A stretch of DNA of 39,974 nt, from positions 1 through 39,974 of IMG/VR virus record IMGVR_UViG_3300030329_003574; one strand, given 5' to 3'. This DNA comes from a virus. The notes beneath the pieces are model-generated. The model was not told the origin of the DNA and did no database searches. It worked only from the letters and a program-made list of their open reading frames with translations. Below are positions 1 through 8,492 of the stretch, piece after piece; positions within the stretch are counted from its first letter, which is position 1, and the number at the start of each line of letters is the position of its first letter. Both the position numbers and the translations under genes were made by a program.

Positions 1-885
1 TTCTCCTTTTCTTCTTTCCCAAGAATAAAACTTATTAAAGAATTGTTGTTGACTCTTTAAAAATTCAGGAACAGATCCTTTATATAAATAAGAGTTAACC
101 TCATCAATAGAAAACGCAAATAATTGTGCAAGCTGTTTGTAATTTTCAGTATAATTTATATACACTGGCCACTCAGAACACGTTTCAAATAATGCACCAT
201 AATTGGTAGTTATCATATGTAGACCTGCAGCTAAAGACTCTATAGCAGATATACATGAAGTTTCTTCCCATATACTAGGAAAGCAATACACATCATAATC
301 AGGTAATTTTTTTCTAATTTTATCGTTACTTACATAACCAATATAGTTTACATTAGGTAAGGACTTTGCTTGATCATATAATTCTTTATATTGATCATCA
401 TTATCTTTTTTAAATTGATCACCATATATTTGAGTGCTTGAGTAGACATCTAGCTCTATATCTTTACTTTTAATAAGTTGCATTGCACCTAATAAAATAT
501 TTAAACCCCTCCATGGTGTAGAGTGGTAAATCATTCTTAATTTGTTTTTTCTCTCAAATTTTTTATTTGGAAATGGTTCAACGGCATTTTTTATAACTGT
601 GCATCTATCGGTAGGAACTTTAAATCTCATTCTAAATTTTTCGTAACACCAGTGAGAATTAAAAATATAATAATCATACTTTTTATGATTATCTTTATTA
701 GAAAACCAATCTATTAGATTAGGTTGATCATAAGAATTTTGTTGCCAAAGTATATTTATTTTGTCTTTACTAAGAGGTATCTTTTCTGGAACTGAAGTAG
801 TAATTTGAAAATTGTCTAGTAGATTGTTGTCTACATATTTATACAGAAGCTCATATTGAATCTCAGTTCCTCCTAGAGGATTCAT
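1..885 (-). CDS. GT4-type glycosyltransferase (3' end beyond window)
   Basis: Reads open from an ATG at 885 to base 1 (295 codons), so the C-terminus is missing. It starts MNPLGGTEIQYELL, the glycine-rich N-terminal loop of GT-B enzymes. The middle has IYHSTPWRGLNILL, the acceptor-side motif of group 1 transferases. The C-terminal half has VYCFPSIWEE followed by an E-x7-E motif (ETSCISAIE) and SLAAG, the nucleotide-sugar binding signature. Such enzymes move a sugar from an NDP-sugar to an acceptor; in a phage the target could be host surface glycan, DNA or virion protein, and the sequence does not say which. The ATG overlaps the upstream stop as ATGA, so translation is probably coupled. It lies at the end of the tail module, after three oxygenases. 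Confidence 0.85.
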   Translation of the reverse strand, partial: MNPLGGTEIQYELLYKYVDNNLLDNFQITTSVPEKIPLSKDKINILWQQNSYDQPNLIDWFSNKDNHKKYDYYIFNSHWCYEKFRMRFKVPTDRCTVIKNAVEPFPNKKFERKNKLRMIYHSTPWRGLNILLGAMQLIKSKDIELDVYSSTQIYGDQFKKDNDDQYKELYDQAKSLPNVNYIGYVSNDKIRKKLPDYDVYCFPSIWEETSCISAIESLAAGLHMITTNYGALFETCSEWPVYINYTENYKQLAQLFAFSIDEVNSYLYKGSVPEFLKSQQQFFNKFYSWERRKGE

Positions 886-1073
886 TTAGTATCGCTTTTA
901 CCACCCACAGAAGCTGGCGTGATTATCAAATCTTGTTGAAAATCTGCAGCTGTAGTGTCTGTACCTGGATCAGCTACATCAGCATCAAATTCTGCTTTAT
1001 CTTTATATTCTTTACCAGTTCTCTTATTTTTTACTTTTTCTATAACGTGAGCTTTTACTCTTTTTATTTCCAT
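882..1073 (-). CDS. Small conserved phage protein, function unknown
   Basis: A 63-residue protein with a lysine-rich N-terminal half (MEIKRVKAHVIEKVKNKRTG) followed by an acidic middle and a Ser/Thr/Gly tail. There are no membrane segments or cysteines. The stop overlaps the glycosyltransferase start and the gene follows another small basic protein by 1 base, so it sits in a compact cistron chain. I recognise no domain. Its place at the end of the tail operon suggests a late, possibly virion-associated product, but this is inference. Confidence 0.65.
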   Translation of the reverse strand: MEIKRVKAHVIEKVKNKRTGKEYKDKAEFDADVADPGTDTTAADFQQDLIITPASVGGKSDTK

Positions 1074-1074
1074 A

Positions 1075-1218
1075 TTAACGTCCTTGTCCTTTATAGGGTT
1101 GTTTCTTCATACTCTTTTTTTTATGTTTATTCAATCTCTTTGTATGCCTTCCTGGTCTTTTTTTTGGAGTTCTTTTTATGTAATGATTAACACCAAATTT
1201 TGGTTTCTTCTTAGCCAT
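1075..1218 (-). CDS. 47-residue very basic protein
   Basis: ATG at 1218, TAA at 1075-1077. The product begins MAKKKPKFGVNHYIKRTPKK and is almost entirely Lys, Arg, His and Gln after that, ending in YKGQGR. The start lies inside the last codons of the upstream gene (8-base overlap), and the spacing to the next gene is 1 base, which argues that this is a real cistron rather than chance. So basic a peptide is likely to bind nucleic acid or be packaged with DNA. That is inference from composition; no named domain is recognised. Confidence 0.7.
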   Translation of the reverse strand: MAKKKPKFGVNHYIKRTPKKRPGRHTKRLNKHKKKSMKKQPYKGQGR

Positions 1219-1552
1219 TTTCTTGCGATCTATCTATTTGAGCATAACTAATTATACCTTGTAACTCATCAGCAGTTCCTGCTGTCATTTTTAAGGAGTC
1301 TCCTTCTTCTAATACTAAAGTTTCATTTATAATATCTACTACTTCGTTTGCTGGTATTGCTTTGTTTCTTATTCTAAACGTTGATGATGCAGAACTATCT
1401 GTAAACTGCACTGATAAATTGACCGGTGACCCTGAAGCATTATCTATTTGTATTTGTTTGATTAAACATCTTGCTGATGTTGGTGATGTTAATACAGTTG
1501 TTGTAGCTGTTGAGCTTAAATTAATACCTGCATTTTTATATTGTATTGTCAT
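1211..1552 (-). CDS. Probable virion protein, beta-rich
   Basis: A 113-residue protein. It is rich in Thr, Ser, Val and Ile with alternating hydrophobic residues (for example QIQIDNASGSPVNLSVQFTD), typical of a small beta-sandwich. No signal peptide or transmembrane segment is visible. Its ATG overlaps the stop of the 54-residue upstream gene (ATGA). Similar small beta-rich proteins are common near tail genes of marine phages, often as head or tail decoration, but I cannot name the family. Function is assigned only as possible minor virion protein. Confidence 0.65.
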   Translation of the reverse strand: MTIQYKNAGINLSSTATTTVLTSPTSARCLIKQIQIDNASGSPVNLSVQFTDSSASSTFRIRNKAIPANEVVDIINETLVLEEGDSLKMTAGTADELQGIISYAQIDRSQENG

Positions 1553-1713
1553 GATATAAACCAGTTAAAAGTTGATTGTTCATTTTTTAAGTCTTGTTGG
1601 TATGATGTATTTAATTGTTGCTTAACAGTATCCAAAGACTGTAATACTTGCCTCTGATTTTCAGGTTGGTAAGTTTCTTTAGGCTCTGGAATGTACGCTG
1701 TAATTTTTGCCAT
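1549..1713 (-). CDS. 54-residue protein coupled to the tail nozzle gene
   Basis: ATG at 1713, TGA at 1549-1551. The start shares a base with the stop of the large upstream gene (TAATG) and its stop overlaps the next start (ATGA), so it fills the gap exactly. The product begins MAKITAYIPEPKETYQPENQ, followed by a Gln/Asn-rich helical stretch, and ends NWFIS. The composition suggests a short amphipathic helix. No family is recognised. Perfect fit between neighbours is the main evidence that it is expressed. Confidence 0.65.
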   Translation of the reverse strand: MAKITAYIPEPKETYQPENQRQVLQSLDTVKQQLNTSYQQDLKNEQSTFNWFIS

Positions 1714-3872
1714 TATCTTCTACCATCAGGTTGTACATCAGCACGAAATGTTCCATATCTCCAAGATTGTCCAGATGAAGTATTTTCTATTTTTAAACTA
1801 GCCGCTCTGCCTCTTGCTCGAGTATCAACTTTTTCTGTTGAGCTAGAAATTGTAAATGGACCTAAAGGAGATGATGCTGCTGTGTCTACAGGAAAATCTT
1901 TTAAGTTAATTGTTATTTGTGCATTACCCGTTATTCTTTTAAAATCTGGAATGAACCTTCTAATTTTAGTAAAAAATTCACCATTACCATCTAGGGCAAG
2001 CTGAAAGTCCCCTGACTGTATATTTGCTAATATGGCAGTAGTGCCGGAGCTATTAACTTGATCAACTCCTTTTTCGTGTTCATAAAATGTTGTAGAACCA
2101 TTAGCGTTTGTAGCACCTTTGATCGTTGGAAAAGTTGGAACACCAGTCAAAGTGTATTCTGTTGCATAGGGATGATCAAAAAGTTGTGCGTCATAATAAG
2201 TTGTTCTAGCTAGTGATCCCGTTGTCCACGTGTTTTCAGTATAATTTAAAGTAACGTTTCTATCTATTACGTTTGATCCTGATTTTGGATAATACCATGT
2301 CACTTCACCAAAAAGTGTATTATAACCAGCATAAACTTTTTTAGCTTGATCAAAATTTATACCAAGATCACCAGTGTTATTTGTTGTAAAAACAAAATCT
2401 TCAACAGAACAAGGTAGACTTTTTACTGTACCATCGTATACAAAGAATCCACCAGAATCAGCCATCCAATATACAACACCATCCGCATAGACCAATGCGT
2501 GCTTACCGATCAAACCACAATTAGATCCAACTTTTCTTATTGAGAATGTGAAAGGTGGTCCAACAAATTGAGATATATACGCGGCTGTATCTGTCAAAAT
2601 AAAAATATAATCTTTACCTTTTACAGCTCCTCTTATCTCTGTGCCATCATCAAGCTGAAAAGTTCCAGCTGTATTAGTAGAGGTTGGAGCATAGTCTGCT
2701 ATGTCCTCTTGATCAGAGAATCTTATAAACATTTTATCTTGTGTGCTTGCCGTACCAACTGTTGTTTCAGTTCCTAAATGAAATAGATGTCTATCTTGAT
2801 CGGAAACAATTGTCATGACAGACTTAGTTGGATTGCCAGTTGCAACGGTAGCTCTAGTTTGTGGAGCGTTTAAATTTACGTTTATTGGTTCCCAAGTAAA
2901 AGTTTTACCATCTAATATTGTTGCGACCAAAGTTTGTCCAAAATTATCTAATGACCAATCAGCAGATGGTAATACAACTGTGCTGGCAGAAGAGGCCTGT
3001 CCCCATCCAACGAATCCAGTTGTGTCCTCAACAATAGCTCCGTTAGAGTGTGCTGATCTTGTTGATCCATTAGCTCCTCTTGTAATTCCTGTAAGATCAT
3101 TTGATGACTTACCGGTGTACGTTATTAATTCACCGCCTACTAAAATTTCACCAGTGGTTGGAAATAAAGATGCATCAGCTAAAGTTATGTTTGTGGCCGA
3201 ACCATTATTACCTTGAGCATCATCAGCCAAAGAACCATTGAGCGTTGATGATATAGCACCAGCTAAAGTACCACTCCACAAACCAGTTCCCCAACCAAAA
3301 CCAAATGTTTGGTTTAAAGATCCAGGTCTTACATATGGATTAACAGAAGCAGAACCTGACGCTGACGCAGTTCCACTTGAAACTATATCCATAGTAATTG
3401 TGAAAGAGTTCGTGTCAGGAACAGTGATTACTTGGAACGTACCACTAAAATTTGCTGCAACGAAACCTGTGGGTGCAGAGCTTATAGTGAATGTAAATAA
3501 ATCTCCTATTTCTAATCCATGCCCAGCTAAATTTACTGTTACTGTAGCCGAACCACTTACTGTATTAAAAGTCGCTCCTGTTAAGGCTGTATCTAAAGGT
3601 GTGATATCGTAGAAAGCTTCAGAGTAATAAAGGATAAGAGCTTTATGTGTTCCTAACACAACATATCTTCTACCATCAAGATCTGTCCATTGATGCTGTG
3701 CTCTTGCAGCACCTACTATGGTGCTAGCAGTAAGTTGCTCCCAACCGCCAATTTTTTCAGGTAGACCATATCTAAATCTTACATTGTCTCCATCAATATA
3801 CTGCCCCTCTGCAGCTGTAGGAGTAATCTGTTTGTTGAAGCCTGGTCTTATGTTAACAAAATTTAAAGGCAT
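1713..3872 (-). CDS. Tail nozzle / packaged-DNA stabilisation-like virion protein
   Basis: A 719-residue protein. The N-terminus has INIRPG-type sequence (FVNIRPGFNKQITPTAAEGQ, then DGDNVRFRYGLPEKIGGWEQ), a pattern I associate with large podovirus tail proteins of the P22 gp10 / T7 gp12 type that form beta-propeller nozzles. The rest alternates short beta strands and Gly/Thr turns, with repeated aromatic and Asp-Gly turns fitting propeller blades (DGRRYVVLGTHKALILYY, ADGVVYWMADSGGFFVYDG). No transmembrane segment. It probably closes the portal channel in the tail. An extended -10 box lies immediately upstream. Family placement is by pattern memory, so the exact name is uncertain; its role as a large tail structural protein is more secure. 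Confidence 0.6.
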   Translation of the reverse strand: MPLNFVNIRPGFNKQITPTAAEGQYIDGDNVRFRYGLPEKIGGWEQLTASTIVGAARAQHQWTDLDGRRYVVLGTHKALILYYSEAFYDITPLDTALTGATFNTVSGSATVTVNLAGHGLEIGDLFTFTISSAPTGFVAANFSGTFQVITVPDTNSFTITMDIVSSGTASASGSASVNPYVRPGSLNQTFGFGWGTGLWSGTLAGAISSTLNGSLADDAQGNNGSATNITLADASLFPTTGEILVGGELITYTGKSSNDLTGITRGANGSTRSAHSNGAIVEDTTGFVGWGQASSASTVVLPSADWSLDNFGQTLVATILDGKTFTWEPINVNLNAPQTRATVATGNPTKSVMTIVSDQDRHLFHLGTETTVGTASTQDKMFIRFSDQEDIADYAPTSTNTAGTFQLDDGTEIRGAVKGKDYIFILTDTAAYISQFVGPPFTFSIRKVGSNCGLIGKHALVYADGVVYWMADSGGFFVYDGTVKSLPCSVEDFVFTTNNTGDLGINFDQAKKVYAGYNTLFGEVTWYYPKSGSNVIDRNVTLNYTENTWTTGSLARTTYYDAQLFDHPYATEYTLTGVPTFPTIKGATNANGSTTFYEHEKGVDQVNSSGTTAILANIQSGDFQLALDGNGEFFTKIRRFIPDFKRITGNAQITINLKDFPVDTAASSPLGPFTISSSTEKVDTRARGRAASLKIENTSSGQSWRYGTFRADVQPDGRR

Positions 3873-3877
3873 GCAAA

Positions 3878-3886
3878 ATTATACCA
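3878..3886 (-). promoter_or_regulatory. Extended -10 promoter for the tail nozzle gene
   Basis: On the minus strand the sequence TGGTATAAT is a perfect extended -10 (TGnTATAAT). The -35 region has no good match. Only five bases separate the box from the ATG at 3872, so a transcript would begin at or next to the start codon and would be nearly leaderless. The box follows the oxygenase genes, so it could restart transcription for the structural gene. Confidence 0.4.
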
Positions 3887-3944
3887 CAAGCACTTTTAGT
3901 AAGAAAGTAGTCCATTTTAGATTGAAAATCAGTCTATTTGGTTA

Positions 3945-4436
3945 TTAAATATAATTAACATTAATATTAAATCTTGCATGTTGATCTGTGCAGTTAGTGC
4001 TTGCGTGAAGTTTAGACGGGTTAAAAAATAAAGCTCTGTTGGCCACCGATTTGACTTCTTTTCCATTTTCTAAAATAGTTGCACCATTACAAGTATTGAG
4101 AGAAAGAATTAATCCTTTTGTAGGAGACTTATAATCTAGATGTTTTGGATGAGTAATTTTTTTATCAGATCTAGGATAACAATTAGCTTTAGCTCTTATT
4201 AAAAAGTCATAAGTAATTTTTTTTAATAGAATCTCATGCAGCATTGGATACCACTCGCTTGAACTTCCTCTTCCATTTTTGTAGAAGAAGTGGATAAAAT
4301 AAAACATCTTTTTATCACTTTCTTTCTGGTTATCATTTACAGTGCGTATGTAATAATAGGGAAAATAATTACTTAAACATACGTCTCTTAACTTTTCAAA
4401 CTGCTCTTTTGGAAGAAAATTATCAATAACTTTCAT
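3945..4436 (-). CDS. 2-oxoglutarate/Fe(II)-dependent oxygenase-like protein (1)
   Basis: A 163-residue protein. It shows the jelly-roll oxygenase signature: H99-L-D101 (PKHLDY) as the iron-binding HxD, a distal histidine at about H144 (SKLHAS), and R155 (HARFNIN) placed to bind 2-oxoglutarate. FFNPSKLHAS matches the usual strand preceding the distal histidine. A good ribosome site (AGGAG) precedes the ATG. It is the last of three oxygenase genes in the direction of transcription. Such enzymes hydroxylate protein, nucleic acid or small-molecule substrates using oxygen; the substrate is not predictable here. Sequence identity with the other two seems low, so they look like separate acquisitions rather than a recent triplication. 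Confidence 0.7.
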   Translation of the reverse strand: MKVIDNFLPKEQFEKLRDVCLSNYFPYYYIRTVNDNQKESDKKMFYFIHFFYKNGRGSSSEWYPMLHEILLKKITYDFLIRAKANCYPRSDKKITHPKHLDYKSPTKGLILSLNTCNGATILENGKEVKSVANRALFFNPSKLHASTNCTDQHARFNINVNYI

Positions 4437-4459
4437 TTGTCTCCTAATTATTTTTTAAA

Positions 4460-5011
4460 TTATAATACATACTCGTACCACCCAGTTATTGTATATTTTT
4501 TTTCTTTAATAGCTGGTTCACCAATGTGTAAATGAGTCCATCCGGCTGGCCAAATATAAAAATTTCCGGCTTTGGGTTCTGCTCTTACATTATGTTGTGG
4601 AAAAAGTGTGCCACCACCTTCTTCAATATCATTTAAAAAAATCATCCAAGATAAAAATCTTTTGTTGTAAATTTTTCCTTCGTTCTCACAGTGTAAATGA
4701 TGATAGTATTTGCCCGGTTCCCACATTGCAAACTGTGCTAAACCTGTAAGCTTCCACTTAGCTAAATTATTGATTTCTGGGTATTTTTTTATGTATTCTG
4801 TCATTGCTTTTTTAACTTCTCTACCTACACCCCAACAATGATTTTCTACATTGTCATCTTGTTGTGAGTATATTTGAATACAAACTTCTAAATTAGGTAG
4901 ATCCATGACACCAGCTTTTCCTGGTTTTCCCGTGCCCTCTTTATCAAACCATCTAATAGCTTCTCGGCATTTGTCGTAATCTAATATTTTTTCTTTTTTA
5001 AATATAAACAT
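4460..5011 (-). CDS. Prolyl 4-hydroxylase-like 2OG/Fe(II) oxygenase (2)
   Basis: A 183-residue protein. The core WEPGKYYHHLHCENEG carries H107-x-E109, an HxE form of the iron triad. GGGTLFPQHNVRAEPKAGNF is the typical strand pair of the prolyl 4-hydroxylase superfamily, and WPAGWTHLHIGEP holds the distal histidine at about H160. A basic residue near K172 (KKYTITGWYEY) could hold 2-oxoglutarate. The E in place of D is seen in some phage and bacterial members and is compatible with activity. The gene ends 23 bases before the next oxygenase gene. Substrate unknown. Confidence 0.8.
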   Translation of the reverse strand: MFIFKKEKILDYDKCREAIRWFDKEGTGKPGKAGVMDLPNLEVCIQIYSQQDDNVENHCWGVGREVKKAMTEYIKKYPEINNLAKWKLTGLAQFAMWEPGKYYHHLHCENEGKIYNKRFLSWMIFLNDIEEGGGTLFPQHNVRAEPKAGNFYIWPAGWTHLHIGEPAIKEKKYTITGWYEYVL

Positions 5012-5014
5012 TAA

Positions 5015-5272
5015 TTATTTTTTGTTTTTTTTAAAGTATTCGATAGTCTCAGCTATCGTTTGTTGCCTTTCGTATTCCTCTTTTATTTCTTCTGATGTTG
5101 GTTGTGGATATACCGAATCCCATCTATCTATGACATATGTTTCATTAACAGCAGTAAGATCATAACTAGCCTGTGGTACTAATGCTTTCATAACAGTATT
5201 TATACCCCAAGCAAAACCATTTTCATTTGAAAACATTTTTATTGTTTCTTTTACTGATAGTTTTCTTGCCAT
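5015..5272 (-). CDS. XkdW-like / tail-assembly-type small protein
   Basis: An 85-residue protein with a predicted helical N-terminus, a central WDSVYPQPTSEEIKEEYERQ segment and a charged C-terminal helix ending in KKNKK. The P-T-S-E-E-I plus acidic helix pattern resembles small proteins found beside phage tail fibre genes (XkdW-like). It is placed between two oxygenase genes, its start overlapping the upstream stop as TAATG. Function is not established; it might be a chaperone or assembly factor for a neighbouring fibre. Confidence 0.55.
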   Translation of the reverse strand: MARKLSVKETIKMFSNENGFAWGINTVMKALVPQASYDLTAVNETYVIDRWDSVYPQPTSEEIKEEYERQQTIAETIEYFKKNKK

Positions 5273-5865
5273 TATTTAAATTGCTTTCCTGTTACCCAAG
5301 TTACTAATGAATTTCTTTCGCCTTTTGTTACAGGCGTAACTTCGTGTAAAATATAAGATGGAAACATTATTAATGTTCCTTGTTTTTTATCCATTAACGT
5401 ACCTTGATCACTCTCATAAAGATATAGTTCTCCACCTTCATATTTTTTGGGGTCGGTTAATTGAATTGATATAGATAATTTTCTAACAACAAAATCTGTT
5501 CCTCTATCAACGTGTTTTCCATATTTGTTAGATGGTGCTTTATAATTAGTAAATTGAAAACCCTCATTTAAACCAAATATATCAAAATTAAAAAATCTTT
5601 CATTTAAATTCAATACTATGTCGGTTACTCTACGAAATACCCAAGCCATATTATCAGAAGGATATAACCAAGATATTTTACTTTTTCTAATACTATTTTG
5701 ATTTTTACTCCTTGTTCTTCCCTTAATTAGTCCTTTTGTATTAGCAATTTTAATTATCTCCTCACATTCTTCTTTTGTAAAAGCATCATGACAGTAAGAG
5801 TAAAGAGAAACTTTATCTAATCTAAAGTTCCAAGAGGAATTCTGAAATCTAATTTTTTCTTTCAT
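5272..5865 (-). CDS. PKHD-type 2OG/Fe(II) hydroxylase (3)
   Basis: A 197-residue protein with a complete catalytic set: H118-V-D120 (YGKHVDRG), distal H174 (YILHEVTPV) and R184 (GERNSLVTWV), the order and spacing of PKHD hydroxylases. GGELYLYESD and GTLIMFPSYILHEV are the usual strands around the site. This is the best-preserved of the three oxygenases. Its first 17 codons lie in a 73-bp segment that is duplicated directly upstream. It is likely a soluble enzyme of the infected cell or modifies a virion protein. Target unknown. Confidence 0.85.
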   Translation of the reverse strand: MKEKIRFQNSSWNFRLDKVSLYSYCHDAFTKEECEEIIKIANTKGLIKGRTRSKNQNSIRKSKISWLYPSDNMAWVFRRVTDIVLNLNERFFNFDIFGLNEGFQFTNYKAPSNKYGKHVDRGTDFVVRKLSISIQLTDPKKYEGGELYLYESDQGTLMDKKQGTLIMFPSYILHEVTPVTKGERNSLVTWVTGKQFK

Positions 5866-5959
5866 TAAGTATTATTTCTAATACTATATCTAATCTAAAG
5901 TTCCAAGAGGAATTTTAAAATTTAATTTTTTCTTTCATTAAGTATTATTTTAAATACTA
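5814..5959. repeat. Tandem 73-bp duplication of the oxygenase start region
   Basis: Bases 5814-5886 and 5887-5959 align end to end without gaps and differ at about five positions. Each copy holds the intergenic bases, an ATG and roughly the first 17 codons of the hydroxylase gene. The upstream copy (ATG at 5938) acquired a TAA as its eighth codon, and 73 is not a multiple of three, so it cannot extend the enzyme. The upstream copy now acts as leader with a seven-codon mini-ORF ahead of the real start at 5865. Confidence 0.85.
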
Positions 5960-6340
5960 TTCTATTGCATCCCAACTTTGATTTTCTTCATTCCATCTAT
6001 AAGGTTGACCATCTGTAGGCATAGGTATTGGAGTTTCCCATTGACAAGTGTCTTCGTTTAATACCCAAGAAGCAAAAGGTTTTATTGGTATAAAAGCATC
6101 TCTGCTTTCATCATAAGTAAACCCTGTTCCAGCAAAATTTTTTCTAAAAGGTGTTCCCCCTAATCTATGAGTATTAGCAACAGTGTTATAAGATGTTTGT
6201 TTCCAAATTGTATCTTCACCATAAAGACCTTTTAAAAAAGTTATACCAGCTTCTTCAGTGGGTGCTTCATTGTTATGAACAACTACCACTCTTACTACAG
6301 TATTATTACTTGAATTTTTTAATTGAGCAAAACTAGCCAT
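5957..6340 (-). CDS. Conserved marine-phage protein next to fibre genes
   Basis: A 127-residue protein. The N-terminal half has short beta strands (NTVVRVVVVHNNEAP), and the C-terminal half has FTYDESRDAFIPIKPFASWV followed by a Trp/Pro-rich tail (CQWETPIPMP, PYRWNEENQSWDAIE). I know this YD..RDAFIP.KP..SW pattern from many cyanophage and pelagiphage genes of unknown function, usually beside tail fibre genes. The stop lies in the last bases of the 73-bp duplication and the start overlaps the upstream stop (TAATG). Possibly a fibre accessory or tip protein. Confidence 0.7.
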   Translation of the reverse strand: MASFAQLKNSSNNTVVRVVVVHNNEAPTEEAGITFLKGLYGEDTIWKQTSYNTVANTHRLGGTPFRKNFAGTGFTYDESRDAFIPIKPFASWVLNEDTCQWETPIPMPTDGQPYRWNEENQSWDAIE

Positions 6341-7266
6341 TATACTGTGTAACTTCCTGATCCTGTAAATTGCATTATTGTATTTGCACCTGATGTTGTA
6401 ACTGTTGGCGAACCTGTTGTAGTTGATGAATATTTAGCAGTAGGCACGCTTATTACAACTATACCTTTTCCGCCATTGCCACCTAATGATTCACCGCCTA
6501 CGCCATGAGTTCCCCAAGCTGTGCCGCCTCCGCCACCACCAGTGTTTGCAGTTCCAGGAGTTCCAGGGTTAACGCCAGGAGCGCTTACTCCAGATGCGCC
6601 GCCACCTGATCCGCCTGATCCATTTGGACCATTCCAAGAACCGGCTCCGCCTCCTCCAGCATAAGTTACTGAAGAACCTGTAATTGAATTTGCTGTACCA
6701 GCTCCACCATTACCTGCAGTAGTTCCTGATGCATCGGTTCCAACGGCACCAGCGCCGCCGCCTCCGCCACCAGCTCCAGGATTTCCACTTTGTCCTGCGC
6801 CACCAGAACCAGTTCCGCCGTCATTTCCTTGACTTGGAGATACGCTTGGAGTGTTACCTGAACCAGGAGTTAATCCACCTGCTGGGTTTCCATTTCCTGT
6901 ACCACCGCCCGAGCCACCAGATTTGGCTGGTCCATATAAATTACCTGCAGCGCCACCGCCTGTGGAAGTTATTGTTATTAATCCTGCAGCTGCTCCTGAA
7001 ATTTCTGAGCTGCCGCCGTTATCGGGACCGGCCGACGGACCAGCAGCAGCACCATCACCAACTGTGACTGTGATTGTGCCTCCAACTTTTACTGTTTGAG
7101 TGGATGTTCTATATCCACCAGCTCCAGCACCGCCGCCACTAGTAAAGCCATAACTAGAATTACCTCCGCAACCACCACCAGCTACCACTAAAAATTCAGC
7201 ATCGTATGTTGGAGCTCCACCACCGGAACCGAAACCTAAAGATTTATATCCGAATTGAATGGCCAT
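6340..7266 (-). CDS. Glycine-rich tail-fibre tip / adhesin-like protein
   Basis: A 308-residue protein. After a short N-terminal segment (MAIQFGYKSLGFGSGGGAPT) comes AEFLVVAGGGCGG and then long glycine runs broken by Ser, Asn, Ala and Pro (SGGSGGGTGNGNPAGG, GGGGGGAGAVG). The pattern resembles stacked polyglycine II helices as in T-even phage receptor-binding adhesins, although the domain is also common in marine phage fibres of unknown role. The C-terminus returns to beta structure (GIVVISVPTAKYSS). It probably sits at a fibre tip and contacts the host surface. The glycine codons raise local GC above that of neighbours, which by itself does not show transfer. Confidence 0.7.
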   Translation of the reverse strand: MAIQFGYKSLGFGSGGGAPTYDAEFLVVAGGGCGGNSSYGFTSGGGAGAGGYRTSTQTVKVGGTITVTVGDGAAAGPSAGPDNGGSSEISGAAAGLITITSTGGGAAGNLYGPAKSGGSGGGTGNGNPAGGLTPGSGNTPSVSPSQGNDGGTGSGGAGQSGNPGAGGGGGGAGAVGTDASGTTAGNGGAGTANSITGSSVTYAGGGGAGSWNGPNGSGGSGGGASGVSAPGVNPGTPGTANTGGGGGGTAWGTHGVGGESLGGNGGKGIVVISVPTAKYSSTTTGSPTVTTSGANTIMQFTGSGSYTV

Positions 7267-7277
7267 TAGTCCTCCTA

Positions 7278-8492
7278 TTATGCGTCGTTAGCTGCGTCGG
7301 TAGTGATAAATAGTTTAATACCTAGTAATCTACAATCTCCTGTATATGTGTCACTGCCGTCTGATGCGTTTCTGAAAACTTGAAAAAAAGTTAAATCGTC
7401 ATCAGCTGGAGTTCCTGCAATTGTAATTGCTCCACTTGCTGACGAAACTAATACATCTTCAACAGCTCCGCCACCAGCGTCTGTAACTTCAACTGCTGTT
7501 CCAAAAGCTATGTCTGCTGTATCATCGTTTGCAACTCCAACGCCTTGCAATCCTAAAATTACGTTTCCTGTATTTGTATTACTTGGAGACCACCAAAATT
7601 GAAAAGTCACTGTTCCTAAATTCCATGATTTAGGTAATGCTACAGCAAATTGTGCAAATTCATTTGTACCTGGATCAAAATCTAAAACTTTTAAATCTGG
7701 TCTAGTCGCTGTTGTTTCTACTTGTTGTGGGTCAGCACCGTTTGTTGTAGCGCCATACATAGCCGAAGCAGGCACCCATATAGTTTCTGTTCCTGCAATT
7801 TTTACTGCCTTTGTTCCTGATTTAAGAACACCTGTTCCTAATGGATTAATATTAATATCTACATTAGAGTCTGAAGATGATGTTGCAGAAACTGTTGGAC
7901 CATTTCCAGTTGCTGCATTTGCAAGAGTAAGTTCATTAATTGCTGATCCAGTAGCAGTTAATTTTAATAATTCGTTTCCACCAGTATCTAAAATTGAAGT
8001 TCCAATTGCAGGTGATGTTAAAGTTTTGTTTGTTAAAGTTTGAATTCCAGAAGTGTCAACCACTCCAACATCAAGAATATCAGGGTTGGTTACATCATTA
8101 GCTGTCGCGTAAAGTAATCTTGTACCTTTGTCTGTAGCTGCAAATGTAATAGTATCTCCTGAACCCGATGCATACTTAAATTGAACTGTAAAAGAACCTG
8201 ACGTTGAATTTCTTATGATGTACATTCTTTCAATGTCTAAAGGTATGGTAACAATTTGATTACCAGTTATTGTTCCTGTAAACTCAATCATGTTTTGTTG
8301 AGCAGTTCCGGTTGTGTTTCCGTCCACCACAGTTAAAGCTGTTGTTTGCGCTCCACCTGCGATTGATGTTTGATTAAATCCTCCAACTAATTGTTGTAAT
8401 AATGTTAAATTTGTATTTGTTTTATCGCCCCATGTTCCTGCATTTTCGCCAGTAACCTGAAGTTCAACTCCGAGTGATGTGTATGTCGACAT
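7278..8492 (-). CDS. Tail fibre / virion structural protein
   Basis: A 404-residue protein starting with SLGVELQVTGENAGTWGDKT, the GENAGTWGDKTN motif that many marine phages carry at the N-terminus of fibre-like proteins and that I take as the virion attachment domain. The middle has repetitive fibre sequence (TLTNKTLTSPAIGTSILDTG, ANAATGNGPTVSATSSSDSN), and the C-terminal 170 residues look like a compact beta-sandwich (VTFQFWWSPSNTNTGNVILG). Lies between two other fibre genes. It likely forms part of the host-recognition apparatus. Confidence 0.75.
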   Translation of the reverse strand: MSTYTSLGVELQVTGENAGTWGDKTNTNLTLLQQLVGGFNQTSIAGGAQTTALTVVDGNTTGTAQQNMIEFTGTITGNQIVTIPLDIERMYIIRNSTSGSFTVQFKYASGSGDTITFAATDKGTRLLYATANDVTNPDILDVGVVDTSGIQTLTNKTLTSPAIGTSILDTGGNELLKLTATGSAINELTLANAATGNGPTVSATSSSDSNVDININPLGTGVLKSGTKAVKIAGTETIWVPASAMYGATTNGADPQQVETTATRPDLKVLDFDPGTNEFAQFAVALPKSWNLGTVTFQFWWSPSNTNTGNVILGLQGVGVANDDTADIAFGTAVEVTDAGGGAVEDVLVSSASGAITIAGTPADDDLTFFQVFRNASDGSDTYTGDCRLLGIKLFITTDAANDA

